Shown in pieces: positions 16,450 through 26,113 of a DNA stretch of 32,708 nt. The stretch is from an uncultured Alphaproteobacteria bacterium (GTDB lineage Bacteria; Pseudomonadota; Alphaproteobacteria; UBA8366; GCA-2717185): the NCBI GenBank assembly GCA_943788635.1, contig CALSRA010000045.1:1-32708 (forward strand), written 5' to 3'. The notes below the pieces were generated by a model that was given only the letters and a program-made list of their open reading frames with translations, searched no databases and had not been told where the DNA came from. A program made the position numbers and the translations under genes. Position 1 is the stretch's first letter, and each line of letters starts with the position of its first letter.

Positions 16450-18813
16450 TCAGAATCTCGTACCGAAATTAAATCTGACGATTTCAGTATCGTCGAAATC
16501 TTCCTCAACAAGCGGAATGGCAAAATCAATCCTGATCGGTCCGAACGGTGATCGCCATCCCAACCCGACGCCAGCAGATGCCCGTATACTTCCGGTATCC
16601 GCAATTCTCGGATCGTCAAAATCAAGCTCGGTCAACGTACCCACGTCGGAAAAGAGTGCACCTGTCACGCCGAACTCCTTGGGAAGGCCTAACGGGAAGG
16701 TGAGTTCCACCGTACCAGAAACAATTTGCTTTCCACCCAATGGATCATCGGTACTCACGTCCCGGGGGCCGACGCCACCATTAGCGAAACCGCGTAACTT
16801 ATCTCCACCAAGGAAGAACCGGTCACTGATCCGAACGTCATCGTCACCAAGACCGAACACATAACCTGCCTCACCACGAATATTGGCAACCCATTCCTCA
16901 GCGAACGAATGGTAATACGCCGCAGCAAACTTGGATTTCAAATATGAGATATCCCCACCGAGACCAGCCACGTCATTTGACAAACGGAAGACATAGCCAT
17001 CCGTCGGCTGGGTGCTTGAATTTCGCCTGTCATAGGTCAGTTCATGCCCGACCGTCGATGCGATGTCGGTCCCGACTTCCCGTTGAATAAATACCGATGT
17101 TCCACTATCGACATCCTCGACTTCATCCTGCCGCAGCGTATATCGCACCAGATGACGCCAATTTTCAGCCAGTGCGTATCCGAACCGAAGACCGGCCCCT
17201 GTCGATATTGCCTCAAATTCTCGGATACTGTTTGACTTACTGTGGAAGGCATCGACCCCAAACGACAGATCCTTGTCCAGAAAATACGGCTCCGTGAAAC
17301 TGATATCAAAATTTTGCTGTTTCGTTGCCAGCGTAGCCGAAGCGCGCAAATCCTGGCCCCTGCCCAGCAGATTTCGCTCACGTATTTTCAAATCGACAAG
17401 CGGGCCGTTTTGTGACGAAAACCCGGCGCCAACACTAAGTTCGCCCGTGGATTGCTCAGTCACGTTCACTTTGATGACGGTCTTGTCAGATTCGGCACCA
17501 GGAACGTTGTTGACTTCAACCTGCGAGAAATAACCAAGATTTTGGATACGTGTCCGCGAACGTCTTATCTTCGCAGAATTAAATGCGTCGCCCTCAACAA
17601 GGGTGAATTCCCGTCGAACAACTTTGTCCAGCGTACGAACATTTCCAACAATATCGATCCGTTCAATGTAGTAGCGTGCACCTTCCTGGATTTCGAACAC
17701 AATATCGATGGTTCGCTTTTCCCGGTCCCGCGCAACATTCGGCCGCACATCCACAAACGCGAACCCGAATTCCCCCACGGCATCACCGAGCTGAACCACA
17801 GTGTCATCCACCGCTTCGGCGTTGTACCAATCCCCTTTTTCAATCTCGATCAGGCCGATAACACTTTCAGATTTGATATCGCCAATCTTTGACTCGACCT
17901 TGATTTCGTTGAAAGCGTAACGCTCGCCCTCTTCAATCGTGAAGGTTACGAAGAAATCATTCCGGTCCGGCGTCAATTCGGCTACGGCCGACACAACCCG
18001 AAAGTCAGCGTATCCATTCTTGAGATAATGGCGGCGCAACAATTCGCGATCGAAAGTCAGGCGATCCGGGTCGTAGGTGTCATCCGATGACAAGAACCGA
18101 TACCAGCGCGTTTCTGTTGTCTGAACAACTTCGCTCAAACCGCCATCGGAAAAGGCCCGATTCCCGATAAAGCTGATCCGTCGAATGCCTGTAACCGGGC
18201 CCTCGTCAATTTCGAACACCAGATCAACACGGTTTTGCGGTAACTGAATAACCTTCGGCTCAACAGTAGCCGCAAAACGGCCGGTTCGCCGATACAGGTC
18301 CAGAATACGTTTGACGTCATTTTGCACCCTGGTGCGGGTGTAGACAATCCGGGGGCGCAGTTGAATTTCGTTCTGTAGCAGGTCCTTTTCGATCCGATCG
18401 TCGCCTTCAAAGGCAATCCGATTGATGATCGGGTTTTCGACCACCCGAACGTAAAGAACGCCACCTTCCTGTCGCAGGGTTACGTCGGCGAACAAACCGG
18501 TCGCATAGAGCCCTTTCAGAGATTGGTTGACCCGGTCACCATCCAGGGGGTCACCTTCCTTGATCGCCATATAGGAGCGAACAGTCTCAGGCTCGATACG
18601 CTGGGTCCCTTCGACAACAATTTCGTCGACCAATGCCTGGCCCGGACGAAGCCGATCAGCATCACGTTGCGCGGGCACCGGGGCGGCACCGCTTCGCGGC
18701 GACGGAGGGATAATCGTCGGGCCTTGCGTAGATTGCGCATATGCTGGCGCCCCAAGTAAAAGGGCGCCGAATAAAAGCGCCCCCCAAAAGGACATACCAT
18801 TACTTAACTTCAA
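16450..18813 (-). CDS. bamA: Outer membrane protein assembly factor BamA
   Basis: Essential insertase for outer-membrane beta barrels, 787 aa. It has a signal peptide with AYA-QS cleavage after residue 26, a Pro-rich linker, five POTRA domains (first near VDEIVVEGTQRI at 62; together roughly 60-440) and a C-terminal 16-strand barrel with the LRGF loop motif. The last residue is Phe, as in most barrel proteins. The start appears to be TTG at 18813: GGGAG lies 7 bases upstream and this start gives the signal peptide its lysine. ATG 18795-18800 is in frame but has a poor ribosome site. Confidence 0.96.
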   Translation of the reverse strand: MKLSNGMSFWGALLFGALLLGAPAYAQSTQGPTIIPPSPRSGAAPVPAQRDADRLRPGQALVDEIVVEGTQRIEPETVRSYMAIKEGDPLDGDRVNQSLKGLYATGLFADVTLRQEGGVLYVRVVENPIINRIAFEGDDRIEKDLLQNEIQLRPRIVYTRTRVQNDVKRILDLYRRTGRFAATVEPKVIQLPQNRVDLVFEIDEGPVTGIRRISFIGNRAFSDGGLSEVVQTTETRWYRFLSSDDTYDPDRLTFDRELLRRHYLKNGYADFRVVSAVAELTPDRNDFFVTFTIEEGERYAFNEIKVESKIGDIKSESVIGLIEIEKGDWYNAEAVDDTVVQLGDAVGEFGFAFVDVRPNVARDREKRTIDIVFEIQEGARYYIERIDIVGNVRTLDKVVRREFTLVEGDAFNSAKIRRSRTRIQNLGYFSQVEVNNVPGAESDKTVIKVNVTEQSTGELSVGAGFSSQNGPLVDLKIRERNLLGRGQDLRASATLATKQQNFDISFTEPYFLDKDLSFGVDAFHSKSNSIREFEAISTGAGLRFGYALAENWRHLVRYTLRQDEVEDVDSGTSVFIQREVGTDIASTVGHELTYDRRNSSTQPTDGYVFRLSNDVAGLGGDISYLKSKFAAAYYHSFAEEWVANIRGEAGYVFGLGDDDVRISDRFFLGGDKLRGFANGGVGPRDVSTDDPLGGKQIVSGTVELTFPLGLPKEFGVTGALFSDVGTLTELDFDDPRIADTGSIRASAGVGLGWRSPFGPIRIDFAIPLVEEDFDDTEIVRFNFGTRF

Positions 18814-18856
18814 TACGCGACTCCCGATAACAAACCCAAATAATACTACGGAAAAG

Positions 18857-19969
18857 CTAAATCTTCCATACAGGTAAGTTAACTATATCATTGATAATTA
18901 CAAACATCATCAATGAAAATACAAGCACCAGACCAATCCGGAAACCAAATTCCTGTACTTTTTCGCCGAGCGGCCGACCACGCACAGCTTCTACGCCAAA
19001 ATACAGCAGATGTCCGCCGTCCAGCAACGGTACTGGAAACAGATTAATCAATCCTAAGCTGATGGATAGCTGCGCCATCAGGATAACAAGGGGTCCGATA
19101 CCACTCTTCCAAACCGTACCCGACATTTGAGCGATCTTGATTGGGCCGCCCAGGCCATCGGTCGAACGGTCGCGGATGATCATTTCGCCAACGAAACTCA
19201 GGGTCGCAATGGACATATTCCAGGTTTCACCGGCCGCGGTCCAGGCTGCAGAAGCGGGATTATGCTCCCGTATGGCAAGCCCCTCCCGCCGGACGCCCAG
19301 AAGCCCGATGGTTATTTTCCCTCCGGCTTGGTCATCGACTTCCCTGGATTCCGGTGTCGCCACGAGACGTTCTTCCCTGCCATCGCGAACAACAACGATT
19401 TCCATCGTTTTACCGGGGTTGATCTGAACAATACGCCGGATATCCTCGAACCGCTCAATATCTCTGCCATCAACCCGCACAATGAGGTCACCTGGCTTCA
19501 GCCCCGCCTGTTCCGCCGCGCTTTTGGGTTCAACAGAGCTTATTTCAGCCGGTGTAAAGGGCTGCCCATAGGCAATAAAAAAGAACGTAAACACCAGAAA
19601 AGCGAAAATAAAATTCGCTGCCGGGCCGGCGAAGACAATAGCCGACCTTTGGCCGACGCTCTTGTGCTTGAAAGAAACGCCACGTTCCTGAAGGGACAAG
19701 GCCCGGGGCGCCCCTTCATCGTCCATAAGGTCACTTTCGCCAAACATTTTGACGTAGCCACCAAGCGGAATAGCGCTGATTTTCCAGCGTGTATCGGATT
19801 TGTCAGTCCAGCCGATCAGTTCCGGCCCGAATCCGATCGAAAAAACTTCAATCCGGACGCCGCATCGACGCGCCACCCAGTAGTGGCCCATTTCATGGAC
19901 AAACACCAGAACGGTCAGAACCACAACAAAGGGCAGGAAGTATTCCCAAATAATACTGAAATATTCCAT
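18857..19969 (-). CDS. rseP: RIP metalloprotease RseP
   Basis: Site-2 intramembrane zinc protease of 370 aa, which cleaves anti-sigma factors and remnant signal peptides in the inner membrane. The zinc motif HEMGH (25-29) lies in the first membrane segment. GGYVKMFGE marks the membrane-reentrant loop, a PDZ domain spans about residues 115-200, and the third zinc ligand is in LFPVPLLDGGH. Only one PDZ domain is evident, unlike the tandem pair in E. coli RseP. Its start codon directly abuts the dxr stop codon. Confidence 0.95.
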   Translation of the reverse strand: MEYFSIIWEYFLPFVVVLTVLVFVHEMGHYWVARRCGVRIEVFSIGFGPELIGWTDKSDTRWKISAIPLGGYVKMFGESDLMDDEGAPRALSLQERGVSFKHKSVGQRSAIVFAGPAANFIFAFLVFTFFFIAYGQPFTPAEISSVEPKSAAEQAGLKPGDLIVRVDGRDIERFEDIRRIVQINPGKTMEIVVVRDGREERLVATPESREVDDQAGGKITIGLLGVRREGLAIREHNPASAAWTAAGETWNMSIATLSFVGEMIIRDRSTDGLGGPIKIAQMSGTVWKSGIGPLVILMAQLSISLGLINLFPVPLLDGGHLLYFGVEAVRGRPLGEKVQEFGFRIGLVLVFSLMMFVIINDIVNLPVWKI

Positions 19970-21178
19970 TTATACGCCTGTTACCGCCACGAAATGCCTT
20001 TTCCAATCTTTCATCGAAAATTCTGCGATCCTGCGGGATTCCCCGTCGCATTCCCGTACATCGTCCAGGGAACCAAAGGTAATATGATCGAATTTTGTCA
20101 GAACTTCCTCAACAACTGCGGCAATATCCAGAAAGCCGATCTGACCGTCCAGAAAGCCCTGCACAGCGATTTCATTTGCCGCGCTCAGTACAGTTGGTGC
20201 GCTTCCGCCACTCTTCAAGGCCTCGCGTGCAAGCCGCAGGGCCGGAAAACGTATCGGATCCGGAGGTTCAAAGGTCAGTTGCGACAACGCAGCGAGATCC
20301 AGCTTTTCTTGTGGAACATTCATACGTTGCGGCCACGCCAAGGCATATGCAATCGGTGTACGCATATCTGGAGGCCCAAGCTGCGCGAGGACCGAGCCAT
20401 CCTGATAGGCCACGAGGCTATGGATAACCGATTCCGGATGGACCAGGACGTCTATCCGATCTTCCGGCATGTCAAAAAGGTAATGCGCCTCAATGACTTC
20501 CAATCCCTTGTTCATCATCGTCGCAGAATCGACAGAAATTTTAGCGCCCATATCCCAATTCGGGTGCTTTACCGCCTGTGCCGGAGTCACGCCCCGCATC
20601 TCGGCCAGCTCCATTTTACGAAACGGCCCCCCCGATGCGGTCAAAATCAGTTTTTCAATTGCATCGCGATGCTCAAAGTCAAACACCTGAAAAATAGCAT
20701 TGTGCTCGGAATCAACGGGCAGCAAGACAGCGCCATGTCGACTGACTTCGGCTACCATCAACGAGCCTGCGCAAACGAGGCATTCCTTATTGGCCAACCC
20801 AATTTTGGCACCGCGTCGTATCGCGGCCAAAGCCGGCGACAATCCGGCCGCGCCGACAATAGCCGCCATGACAAATTCAGCCGGTCGTTCCGCAGCAGCA
20901 ACTATAGCGGCGTCCCCTGCTCCGACCTCGATATCGGTGCCGGACAATGCCGCCTTCAACGCGGTGTAATGTGTCTCATCTGAAATCGCAACATAGCGAG
21001 GCCGAAGGGCGAGGGCCTGTTTGACCAGCAGATCCACATTCCGACGCGCCGTCAGGGCCTCGACAACATAGCGATCGGGATTGCGCTCGATGAGGTCAAT
21101 CGTACTGCAGCCCACCGAACCGGTTGACCCCAGGATCGTGACTGAGCGGCGCGCCGCCGTCTTTTCCGACACTACCAT
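19970..21178 (-). CDS. dxr: 1-deoxy-D-xylulose-5-phosphate reductoisomerase
   Basis: Second enzyme of the MEP isoprenoid pathway, 402 aa, making MEP from DXP with NADPH and a divalent metal. The NADPH motif is GSTGSVGCST (17-26), the metal site lies in PVDSEHNAIFQ, and the flexible loop is KHPNWDMGAKISVDSATMMN. HPESVIHSLV follows, then the C-terminal helical domain. It overlaps cdsA by 7 bases and abuts rseP, so the three are coupled. Confidence 0.97.
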   Translation of the reverse strand: MVVSEKTAARRSVTILGSTGSVGCSTIDLIERNPDRYVVEALTARRNVDLLVKQALALRPRYVAISDETHYTALKAALSGTDIEVGAGDAAIVAAAERPAEFVMAAIVGAAGLSPALAAIRRGAKIGLANKECLVCAGSLMVAEVSRHGAVLLPVDSEHNAIFQVFDFEHRDAIEKLILTASGGPFRKMELAEMRGVTPAQAVKHPNWDMGAKISVDSATMMNKGLEVIEAHYLFDMPEDRIDVLVHPESVIHSLVAYQDGSVLAQLGPPDMRTPIAYALAWPQRMNVPQEKLDLAALSQLTFEPPDPIRFPALRLAREALKSGGSAPTVLSAANEIAVQGFLDGQIGFLDIAAVVEEVLTKFDHITFGSLDDVRECDGESRRIAEFSMKDWKRHFVAVTGV

Positions 21179-21993
21179 ACCAACGGGCTTTCCCCTGAAA
21201 CGATTGCCAACAGTACGACAACCGGCGCCACGGAGAGATACCCGTCTAGCCGGTCAAGAACGCCACCATGTCCCGGGATCAGAGTCCCGGAATCTTTCAC
21301 GCCGCAGTGTCGTTTTAGCGCTGATTCGAGCAAATCACCAATCTGAGCAATCACGGCAAAGCCGCCACTGGCCAAAGCGATGTTTACCGACCCGTTCTCT
21401 GCCCCGAACGCTACGACGCTCCAACCGGCCGCCGCAGCGCATATCATGCCGCCGCCCAATCCGGCCCAGGTCTTGGATGGACTAATGCGGGGCGCAAGTT
21501 TAGGGCCCCCGATACCGCGCCCGGCGAAATACGCGCCAACATCTGTCCCGACGACAACCGCGAATATCCAAAAGACCGTAAGCGCACCATCTTCCGGCAC
21601 CAGTCGGAGCCAGGAAATCGCCAGGATTCCAAGGGAAAGATAAGCTGTCCCGATAAGCAGTAGCACACCGTCCGACGACCGCCTGATCAAGATGTAAAAC
21701 ATTAACAAGATGGCACAAACAGCGCCCCAAGCCAGACCGGCAAAGGGCCCTGCCAAAAACAACATGACCGGCAGCGTCGCGAGCGCCCCGGTGATAATTC
21801 CGCGCGCAATCGCCCCAGCGCCGCAAAGCTTCGAATATTCCAAGCCCATAGCAGCCCCGATCAGGACAACAAAGGTCAGAAAATACCAACTTCCAAACCA
21901 GACGACGACAACCACCAGCGGCAGTAGAACTGCAGCGGACAGAATACGAAGGGTCAGGTTGGAGAATTCAGGCCGGGCCGACGGCTGCGCCAT
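21172..21993 (-). CDS. cdsA: Phosphatidate cytidylyltransferase
   Basis: Integral membrane enzyme of 273 aa making CDP-diacylglycerol from phosphatidate and CTP. Several hydrophobic segments cover most of the first 210 residues. The family signature near the C-terminus, S-x2-KR-x4-KD-x5-PGHGG-x2-DR-x-D, is complete (SALKRHCGVKD, then IPGHGGVLDRLD). It overlaps the uppS end by 26 bases and the dxr start by 7 bases. Confidence 0.96.
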   Translation of the reverse strand: MAQPSARPEFSNLTLRILSAAVLLPLVVVVVWFGSWYFLTFVVLIGAAMGLEYSKLCGAGAIARGIITGALATLPVMLFLAGPFAGLAWGAVCAILLMFYILIRRSSDGVLLLIGTAYLSLGILAISWLRLVPEDGALTVFWIFAVVVGTDVGAYFAGRGIGGPKLAPRISPSKTWAGLGGGMICAAAAGWSVVAFGAENGSVNIALASGGFAVIAQIGDLLESALKRHCGVKDSGTLIPGHGGVLDRLDGYLSVAPVVVLLAIVSGESPLVW

Positions 21994-22708
21994 AGCGTCG
22001 CTCGCGACTGTTGAACTCTGTTATCGCCGCAGAGAAATCCTCTGCCGAGAAATCGGGCCAGAGTGTGTCGAGAAAAACCAGTTCGGTATATGCCATTTGC
22101 CACAACAGAAAATTACTGATGCGCTCCTCCCCACTTGTTCGGATAAGCAGATCCGGATCGGGAATACCGCTCGTAAACAGTCGGCCGGCAAAAAGGTCTT
22201 CATCGATTTCATCCGCCGAAATACGTCCGGATGCAACGTCCTGCGCCAAGGCCCTGGCGGCCGTCACGATCTCCTGTCGCCCGCCGTAGCTCAGCGCTAA
22301 AACCAGTGTCAGTCGATTATTCTCCGCGGTCGTCGTTTCCGCGCCTTCGATCAGTTTAACGAGATCAGGCTCAAAACGCTCCCGGTCGCCGATAACGATC
22401 AATCGCACCCCTTTTCGATGCAGTTCCGCGATTTCGGATTTCAGATAGATCCGCAACAGGCCCATAAGATCGCCAATTTCTTTGGGGGGCCGGTTCCAGT
22501 TTTCCGCAGAAAACCCGAAAAGCGTCAGGTAGGGAACACCGGCATCAACCGCTGCTTCGACCGTCCGCCTGACGGCTTCGGCACCATTCTTGTGACCAAT
22601 GGCCCGCGGCATTCCATGCGCCTTGGCCCACCGACCATTGCCGTCCATGATTATTGCGACGTGCTGCGGCGGCGCGGGGGTATCGGAATCCACAGATAAG
22701 GAAACCAC
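21968..22708 (-). CDS. uppS: Isoprenyl transferase (undecaprenyl diphosphate synthase)
   Basis: Cis-prenyltransferase of 246 aa that builds the C55 lipid carrier for peptidoglycan and O-antigen. Motifs are IMDGNGRWA with the catalytic Asp, FGFSAENWNRP, and RTSGEERISNFLLWQMAYTEL. I chose the GTG at 22708, just after the frr stop codon, with AGG 9 bases upstream. The open frame extends to 22759 inside frr, so a longer form cannot be excluded. It runs 26 bases into cdsA. Confidence 0.94.
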   Translation of the reverse strand: MVSLSVDSDTPAPPQHVAIIMDGNGRWAKAHGMPRAIGHKNGAEAVRRTVEAAVDAGVPYLTLFGFSAENWNRPPKEIGDLMGLLRIYLKSEIAELHRKGVRLIVIGDRERFEPDLVKLIEGAETTTAENNRLTLVLALSYGGRQEIVTAARALAQDVASGRISADEIDEDLFAGRLFTSGIPDPDLLIRTSGEERISNFLLWQMAYTELVFLDTLWPDFSAEDFSAAITEFNSRERRYGAAVGPA

Positions 22709-22712
22709 GGTG

Positions 22713-23270
22713 CTAAACCTGCATAATTTCCCGCTCCTTGACCTGAAGCGATTCATCAATTTTCTTGATATGCGCGTCGGTCAGGGATTGGATTTCGTCA
22801 CCGTAAAGATGTTGATCATCTTGAGAAAGGTCACCGTCTTTCTCCATTTTCTTCAGACGGTCCATGCCATCACGGCGAATATTGCGAACTGCGACACGCG
22901 CCTGCTCAGCGTATTTTCCTGCAACCTTCGACAGTTCACCGCGCCGTTCTTCGCTGAGGTCCGGAATAGGGATACGAACCGTTGCCCCTTCTGTTTGCGG
23001 GTTTAGGCCCAGACTGGATTCAAGAATGGCCTTTTCCACGGCCTTGATCAAACCACGATCCCAAACCTGCACAGATAACATCCGTGGTTCCGGCACACTG
23101 ATTGTACCCACCTGATTCATGGGCATTTGCGAACCATAGGCATCCACCGTAATAGGTTCCAGCAAGCCAGTAGAAGCGCGACCGGTCCGAAGCCCCGCAA
23201 ACTCGCGACCCAAAGCTTCCAGCGCACCCCCCATACGGCGCTCGATATCGTCAAGATCGATTTCCGCCAT
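22713..23270 (-). CDS. frr: Ribosome recycling factor
   Basis: Translation factor of 185 aa, the standard length. With EF-G it splits post-termination ribosomes. The N-terminal and C-terminal halves form the long three-helix bundle, with LRTGRAS (27-33) and [14 protein letters not shown] typical of the family. It lies 29 bp after pyrH in the usual tsf-pyrH-frr order. Confidence 0.97.
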   Translation of the reverse strand: MAEIDLDDIERRMGGALEALGREFAGLRTGRASTGLLEPITVDAYGSQMPMNQVGTISVPEPRMLSVQVWDRGLIKAVEKAILESSLGLNPQTEGATVRIPIPDLSEERRGELSKVAGKYAEQARVAVRNIRRDGMDRLKKMEKDGDLSQDDQHLYGDEIQSLTDAHIKKIDESLQVKEREIMQV

Positions 23271-23299
23271 TGTTCAGCCCCCCGTCATGCCCCAAGTCT

Positions 23300-24025
23300 T
23301 CAATTCGAGATCTTAGTATATCGTCCTCCGCCCATCATAACATCGACGAACGCGCCAGCATTATGAATGGAAAAAACAACAATCGGTATCTCGTTTTCAC
23401 GGGCGAGCGAAATAGCTGCGGCATCCATGACCCGCAAATCCTGGGACAGGACGTCCATATATGTCAGGTTATCGTAGCGCTTGGCATCAGGGAACTTTTC
23501 CGGATCAGCTGAGTATACGCCGTCGACCTTTGTCGCCTTGAAAAGAACCTCACACTCCATTTCCGATGCCCGCAATGCCGCCGCAGTATCCGTCGTAAAA
23601 AACGGGTTCCCGGTCCCACCCGCAAAGATCACGACGCGACCTTTCTCCATATGGCGCACGGCACGCCGGCGGATATAAGGTTCGGATACCGTCTGCATGG
23701 GAATCGCGGATTGTACCCGGGTCTGGACGCCCATTCGTTCCAGCGCGCTCTGCATGGCCAGGGAATTCATGACCGTCGCCAGCATCCCCATATAGTCAGC
23801 GCTGGCGCGATCCATACCTTCCGATGCGCCAGAGACGCCCCGGAAGATATTGCCCGCACCGATCACCATGCAAATCTCGGTACCGAGTTCGTGGACAGCC
23901 TTCACATCCGTGGCGATCTGGTTCACAACCGAAGGGTCGAGCCCGTACTCGCGGCTGCCCATCAGGGCCTCGCCCGAAAGTTTCAGCAGGACCCGCTTAT
24001 AGACAGGTTTACCCTCATCCGACAT
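23300..24025 (-). CDS. pyrH: UMP kinase
   Basis: Hexameric bacterial UMP kinase of 241 aa (amino-acid-kinase fold), converting UMP to UDP. Key blocks are [22 protein letters not shown] and [20 protein letters not shown] (the nucleotide-binding core). I chose ATG 24025. An in-frame TTG lies two codons upstream, and neither has a strong ribosome site. It is spaced 38 bp from tsf. Confidence 0.96.
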   Translation of the reverse strand: MSDEGKPVYKRVLLKLSGEALMGSREYGLDPSVVNQIATDVKAVHELGTEICMVIGAGNIFRGVSGASEGMDRASADYMGMLATVMNSLAMQSALERMGVQTRVQSAIPMQTVSEPYIRRRAVRHMEKGRVVIFAGGTGNPFFTTDTAAALRASEMECEVLFKATKVDGVYSADPEKFPDAKRYDNLTYMDVLSQDLRVMDAAAISLARENEIPIVVFSIHNAGAFVDVMMGGGRYTKISN

Positions 24026-24063
24026 TTGCAAACACCCGGCGCGCCGGCCCCTCCTACTGGAAA

Positions 24064-24990
24064 TTAACCGGCAAGCGTCGCTGCGACTTCATCTGCCAGG
24101 TTTTCTTCCTTTTTGTCGATGCCTTCGCCAAGAACGTAACGGGTAAACGCCTTGACCGTAACGGGCGCCCCGACATCCTTCGCGGCATTCTCAAGCACCT
24201 TGGAAATCTTGGTCTCGTTGTCGATGACAAACACCTGCTCCAGCAACGTGACTTCTTCGTAGTACTTGCGAAGCCGCCCCTCGACCATCTTGGCAATGAT
24301 TTCTTCGGGTCGCCCGCTGTCACGTGCTTGTTCGGTCAACAGATTTCGCTCACGTTCAAGGTTGGCCGGATCGATATCGGCAACGCTGACGCATTCCGGC
24401 TGAGCCGCAGCAATATGCATCGCAATCTGTTTGCCCAGCGCCTGAAGCGCTGTCGCATCCCCGGCAGATTCCAGCGCAACGATGACGCCAATCTTGCCGA
24501 TACCTTCGGCCAAGGCGCTATGCACATAAGGAACAACAACCCCCTGGCTCACGGACAGCGCTGCACAGCGCCGGAGCGCCATGTTTTCGCCGATCGTCGC
24601 AATCAATTGCGTCAGTTCTTCGGCAACCGTACGGCCGGTATCACCATATGGCTTCGCCGCCAGTGCATCCAAATCGCCATCGGCAGTCAGTCCCAACTGC
24701 GTCACATCGCGCACGAATTTCTGGAAATCGGCATTTCGCGCAACGAAATCCGTTTCGGCGTTCACTTCGACCATCGCACCGACAGTTCCTTCAACAGCAA
24801 CCGCCACGAGGCCTTCGGCCGCAACGCGCCCGGACTTCTTCGCTGCTGCAGACAAGCCTGCCTTCCGCAACCAATCGACAGCTTCTTCCACGTCGCCACC
24901 GGTTTCCGTCAGCGCCTTTTTGCAGTCCATCATGCCGGCGCCTGTCTTGTCCCGCAGATCCTTTACAAGAGCGGCAGTGATATTAGCCAT
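24064..24990 (-). CDS. tsf: Elongation factor Ts
   Basis: Nucleotide exchange factor for EF-Tu, 308 aa. The N-terminal UBA-like domain contains [19 protein letters not shown], and the core contains the family motif [11 protein letters not shown] 24990 has AGAGG about 7 bases upstream. The frame extends to 25017 without support. It follows rpsB after 85 bp that include a strong hairpin. Confidence 0.97.
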   Translation of the reverse strand: MANITAALVKDLRDKTGAGMMDCKKALTETGGDVEEAVDWLRKAGLSAAAKKSGRVAAEGLVAVAVEGTVGAMVEVNAETDFVARNADFQKFVRDVTQLGLTADGDLDALAAKPYGDTGRTVAEELTQLIATIGENMALRRCAALSVSQGVVVPYVHSALAEGIGKIGVIVALESAGDATALQALGKQIAMHIAAAQPECVSVADIDPANLERERNLLTEQARDSGRPEEIIAKMVEGRLRKYYEEVTLLEQVFVIDNETKISKVLENAAKDVGAPVTVKAFTRYVLGEGIDKKEENLADEVAATLAG

Positions 24991-25024
24991 GTTCAACCTC
25001 TTAATGCAGATAACCAATTAATTA

Positions 25025-25055
25025 CTTGAAGGCATGAAATAATCATGCCTTCAAG
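25025..25055 (-). terminator. 13-bp perfect stem-loop between rpsB and tsf (attenuator or processing hairpin)
   Basis: CTTGAAGGCATGA (25025-25037) and its exact reverse complement (25043-25055) flank a 5-base loop. In the transcribed direction it lies 20 bases after the rpsB stop codon and 34 bases before tsf. The following bases are TAATTAATT rather than a solid U-run, so it probably causes partial termination or RNA processing and not a full stop. Confidence 0.6.
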
Positions 25056-25075
25056 CACAGATACTGTTGCCTGAT

Positions 25076-25933
25076 TTAGGCGCTTTCAGTTTTGCTGGCG
25101 TCAGCCGCTTCCGCGGGCGCCGCCGCCTCAACAGGTGCAGCTTCCGCAGGCGCTGCTTCAGCAGCGACAGGTTCCGCAACCACCTCGGGTACGATTTCCT
25201 GGGGACCCTCAACCGATTCACCGACATCGACACCGGTCGACATCATTTCAGCTTCCAGGCCGTCCAACACTGAACCGGCAATCAGATCGCAATACAGACC
25301 AATTGCGCGCATGGCGTCGTCATTGCCCGGAATGGGAAAATCAATGCCCGCAGGGTCCGAATTACTATCCAGGATGGCCACAACCGGAATACCGAGCTTG
25401 CGCGCCTCGGCAACAGCGATCGATTCCTTGTTCGTATCGACGATAAACAGGATATCAGGCAAGCTGCCCATTTCCTTGATACCGCCCAACGCACGTTCCA
25501 GCTTGTCGCGTTCCCTGGTCAGGGTCAGCAATTCCCGCTTCGTCAGACCAATATCTTCAACAGCGAGTTGCTCTTCAATTTCACGCAACCGCTTGATTGA
25601 AAGGGAAATTGTTTTCCAATTTGTCAGCATGCCACCGAGCCAGCGGTGATTTACGAAATACTGTCCGCATTTGCTTGCTGATTCAGCGACGATTTCCGTT
25701 GCCTGCCGTTTCGTGCCAACGAACAAGACACGGCCACCACCTGCGGCAACTTCCCGTATCGCGTCCATGGCGCGCTGCAACAGCGGCACCGTCTGCTCAA
25801 GGTCGATGATATGGATTCCATTACGAACACCGAAGATGTATGGCTGCATCTTGGGGTTCCAGCGACGTGTCGTGTGGCCGAAATGAATGCCAGCTTCAAG
25901 AAGCTGACGCATAGTAAACGATGGCATAACCAT
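25076..25933 (-). CDS. rpsB: 30S ribosomal protein S2
   Basis: Protein of 285 aa. The core S2 fold includes [33 protein letters not shown] and [12 protein letters not shown]. The C-terminus carries an Ala/Glu/Pro-rich extension of about 45 residues (from about 240), common in alphaproteobacteria. ATG 25933 gives [10 protein letters not shown], aligning with the usual MALPTFTMRQ start, and has AAGGGA 9 bases upstream. A second ATG at 25927 is less likely. Confidence 0.97.
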   Translation of the reverse strand: MVMPSFTMRQLLEAGIHFGHTTRRWNPKMQPYIFGVRNGIHIIDLEQTVPLLQRAMDAIREVAAGGGRVLFVGTKRQATEIVAESASKCGQYFVNHRWLGGMLTNWKTISLSIKRLREIEEQLAVEDIGLTKRELLTLTRERDKLERALGGIKEMGSLPDILFIVDTNKESIAVAEARKLGIPVVAILDSNSDPAGIDFPIPGNDDAMRAIGLYCDLIAGSVLDGLEAEMMSTGVDVGESVEGPQEIVPEVVAEPVAAEAAPAEAAPVEAAAPAEAADASKTESA

Positions 25934-26041
25934 TATTTTGGTCCCTTTACCGGTTATTCCTCCGCGGGCGAAAGCCAGTTTCCCGGCACCGGAGCGGCCA
26001 CTACCCTCATCGGTAGCGCGCGCAAACCCACGTGTGATGTG
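25934..26041 (-). promoter_or_regulatory. Structured rpsB 5' leader
   Basis: About 108 nt separate the predicted transcription start from the rpsB ATG. The leader contains small stems (CCAC/GTGG at 26028-26042 and CTACC/GGTAG at 26001-26016) and a second GGAGG-like element near 25963. S2 commonly represses its own operon through such leaders in other bacteria. An autoregulatory role here is inference. Confidence 0.3.
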
Positions 26042-26047
26042 GCGTGC

Positions 26048-26076
26048 GGTATATAGGCTATTTCAGGGCATTGCAA
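26048..26076 (-). promoter_or_regulatory. Putative rpsB promoter
   Basis: On the minus strand, TTGCAA (26076-26071) and TATACC (26053-26048) are separated by 17 bp, in the gap between dnaE and rpsB. It would drive rpsB-tsf and probably genes beyond. Confidence 0.5.
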
Positions 26077-26113
26077 GGAAGCCTTGCCCTTCGGAAGGCG
26101 ACAAACAGCGGGA

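Noticed and set aside
19127..20983. A 618-codon open frame on the plus strand opposite rseP and dxr
   Set aside because: It is antisense to two clearly conserved genes, matches no recognisable family, and its composition is that expected from the reverse of their codons.
23824..25029. A 401-codon open frame on the plus strand opposite pyrH and tsf
   Set aside because: It is a shadow of two conserved essential genes with no recognisable domain and no ribosome site.
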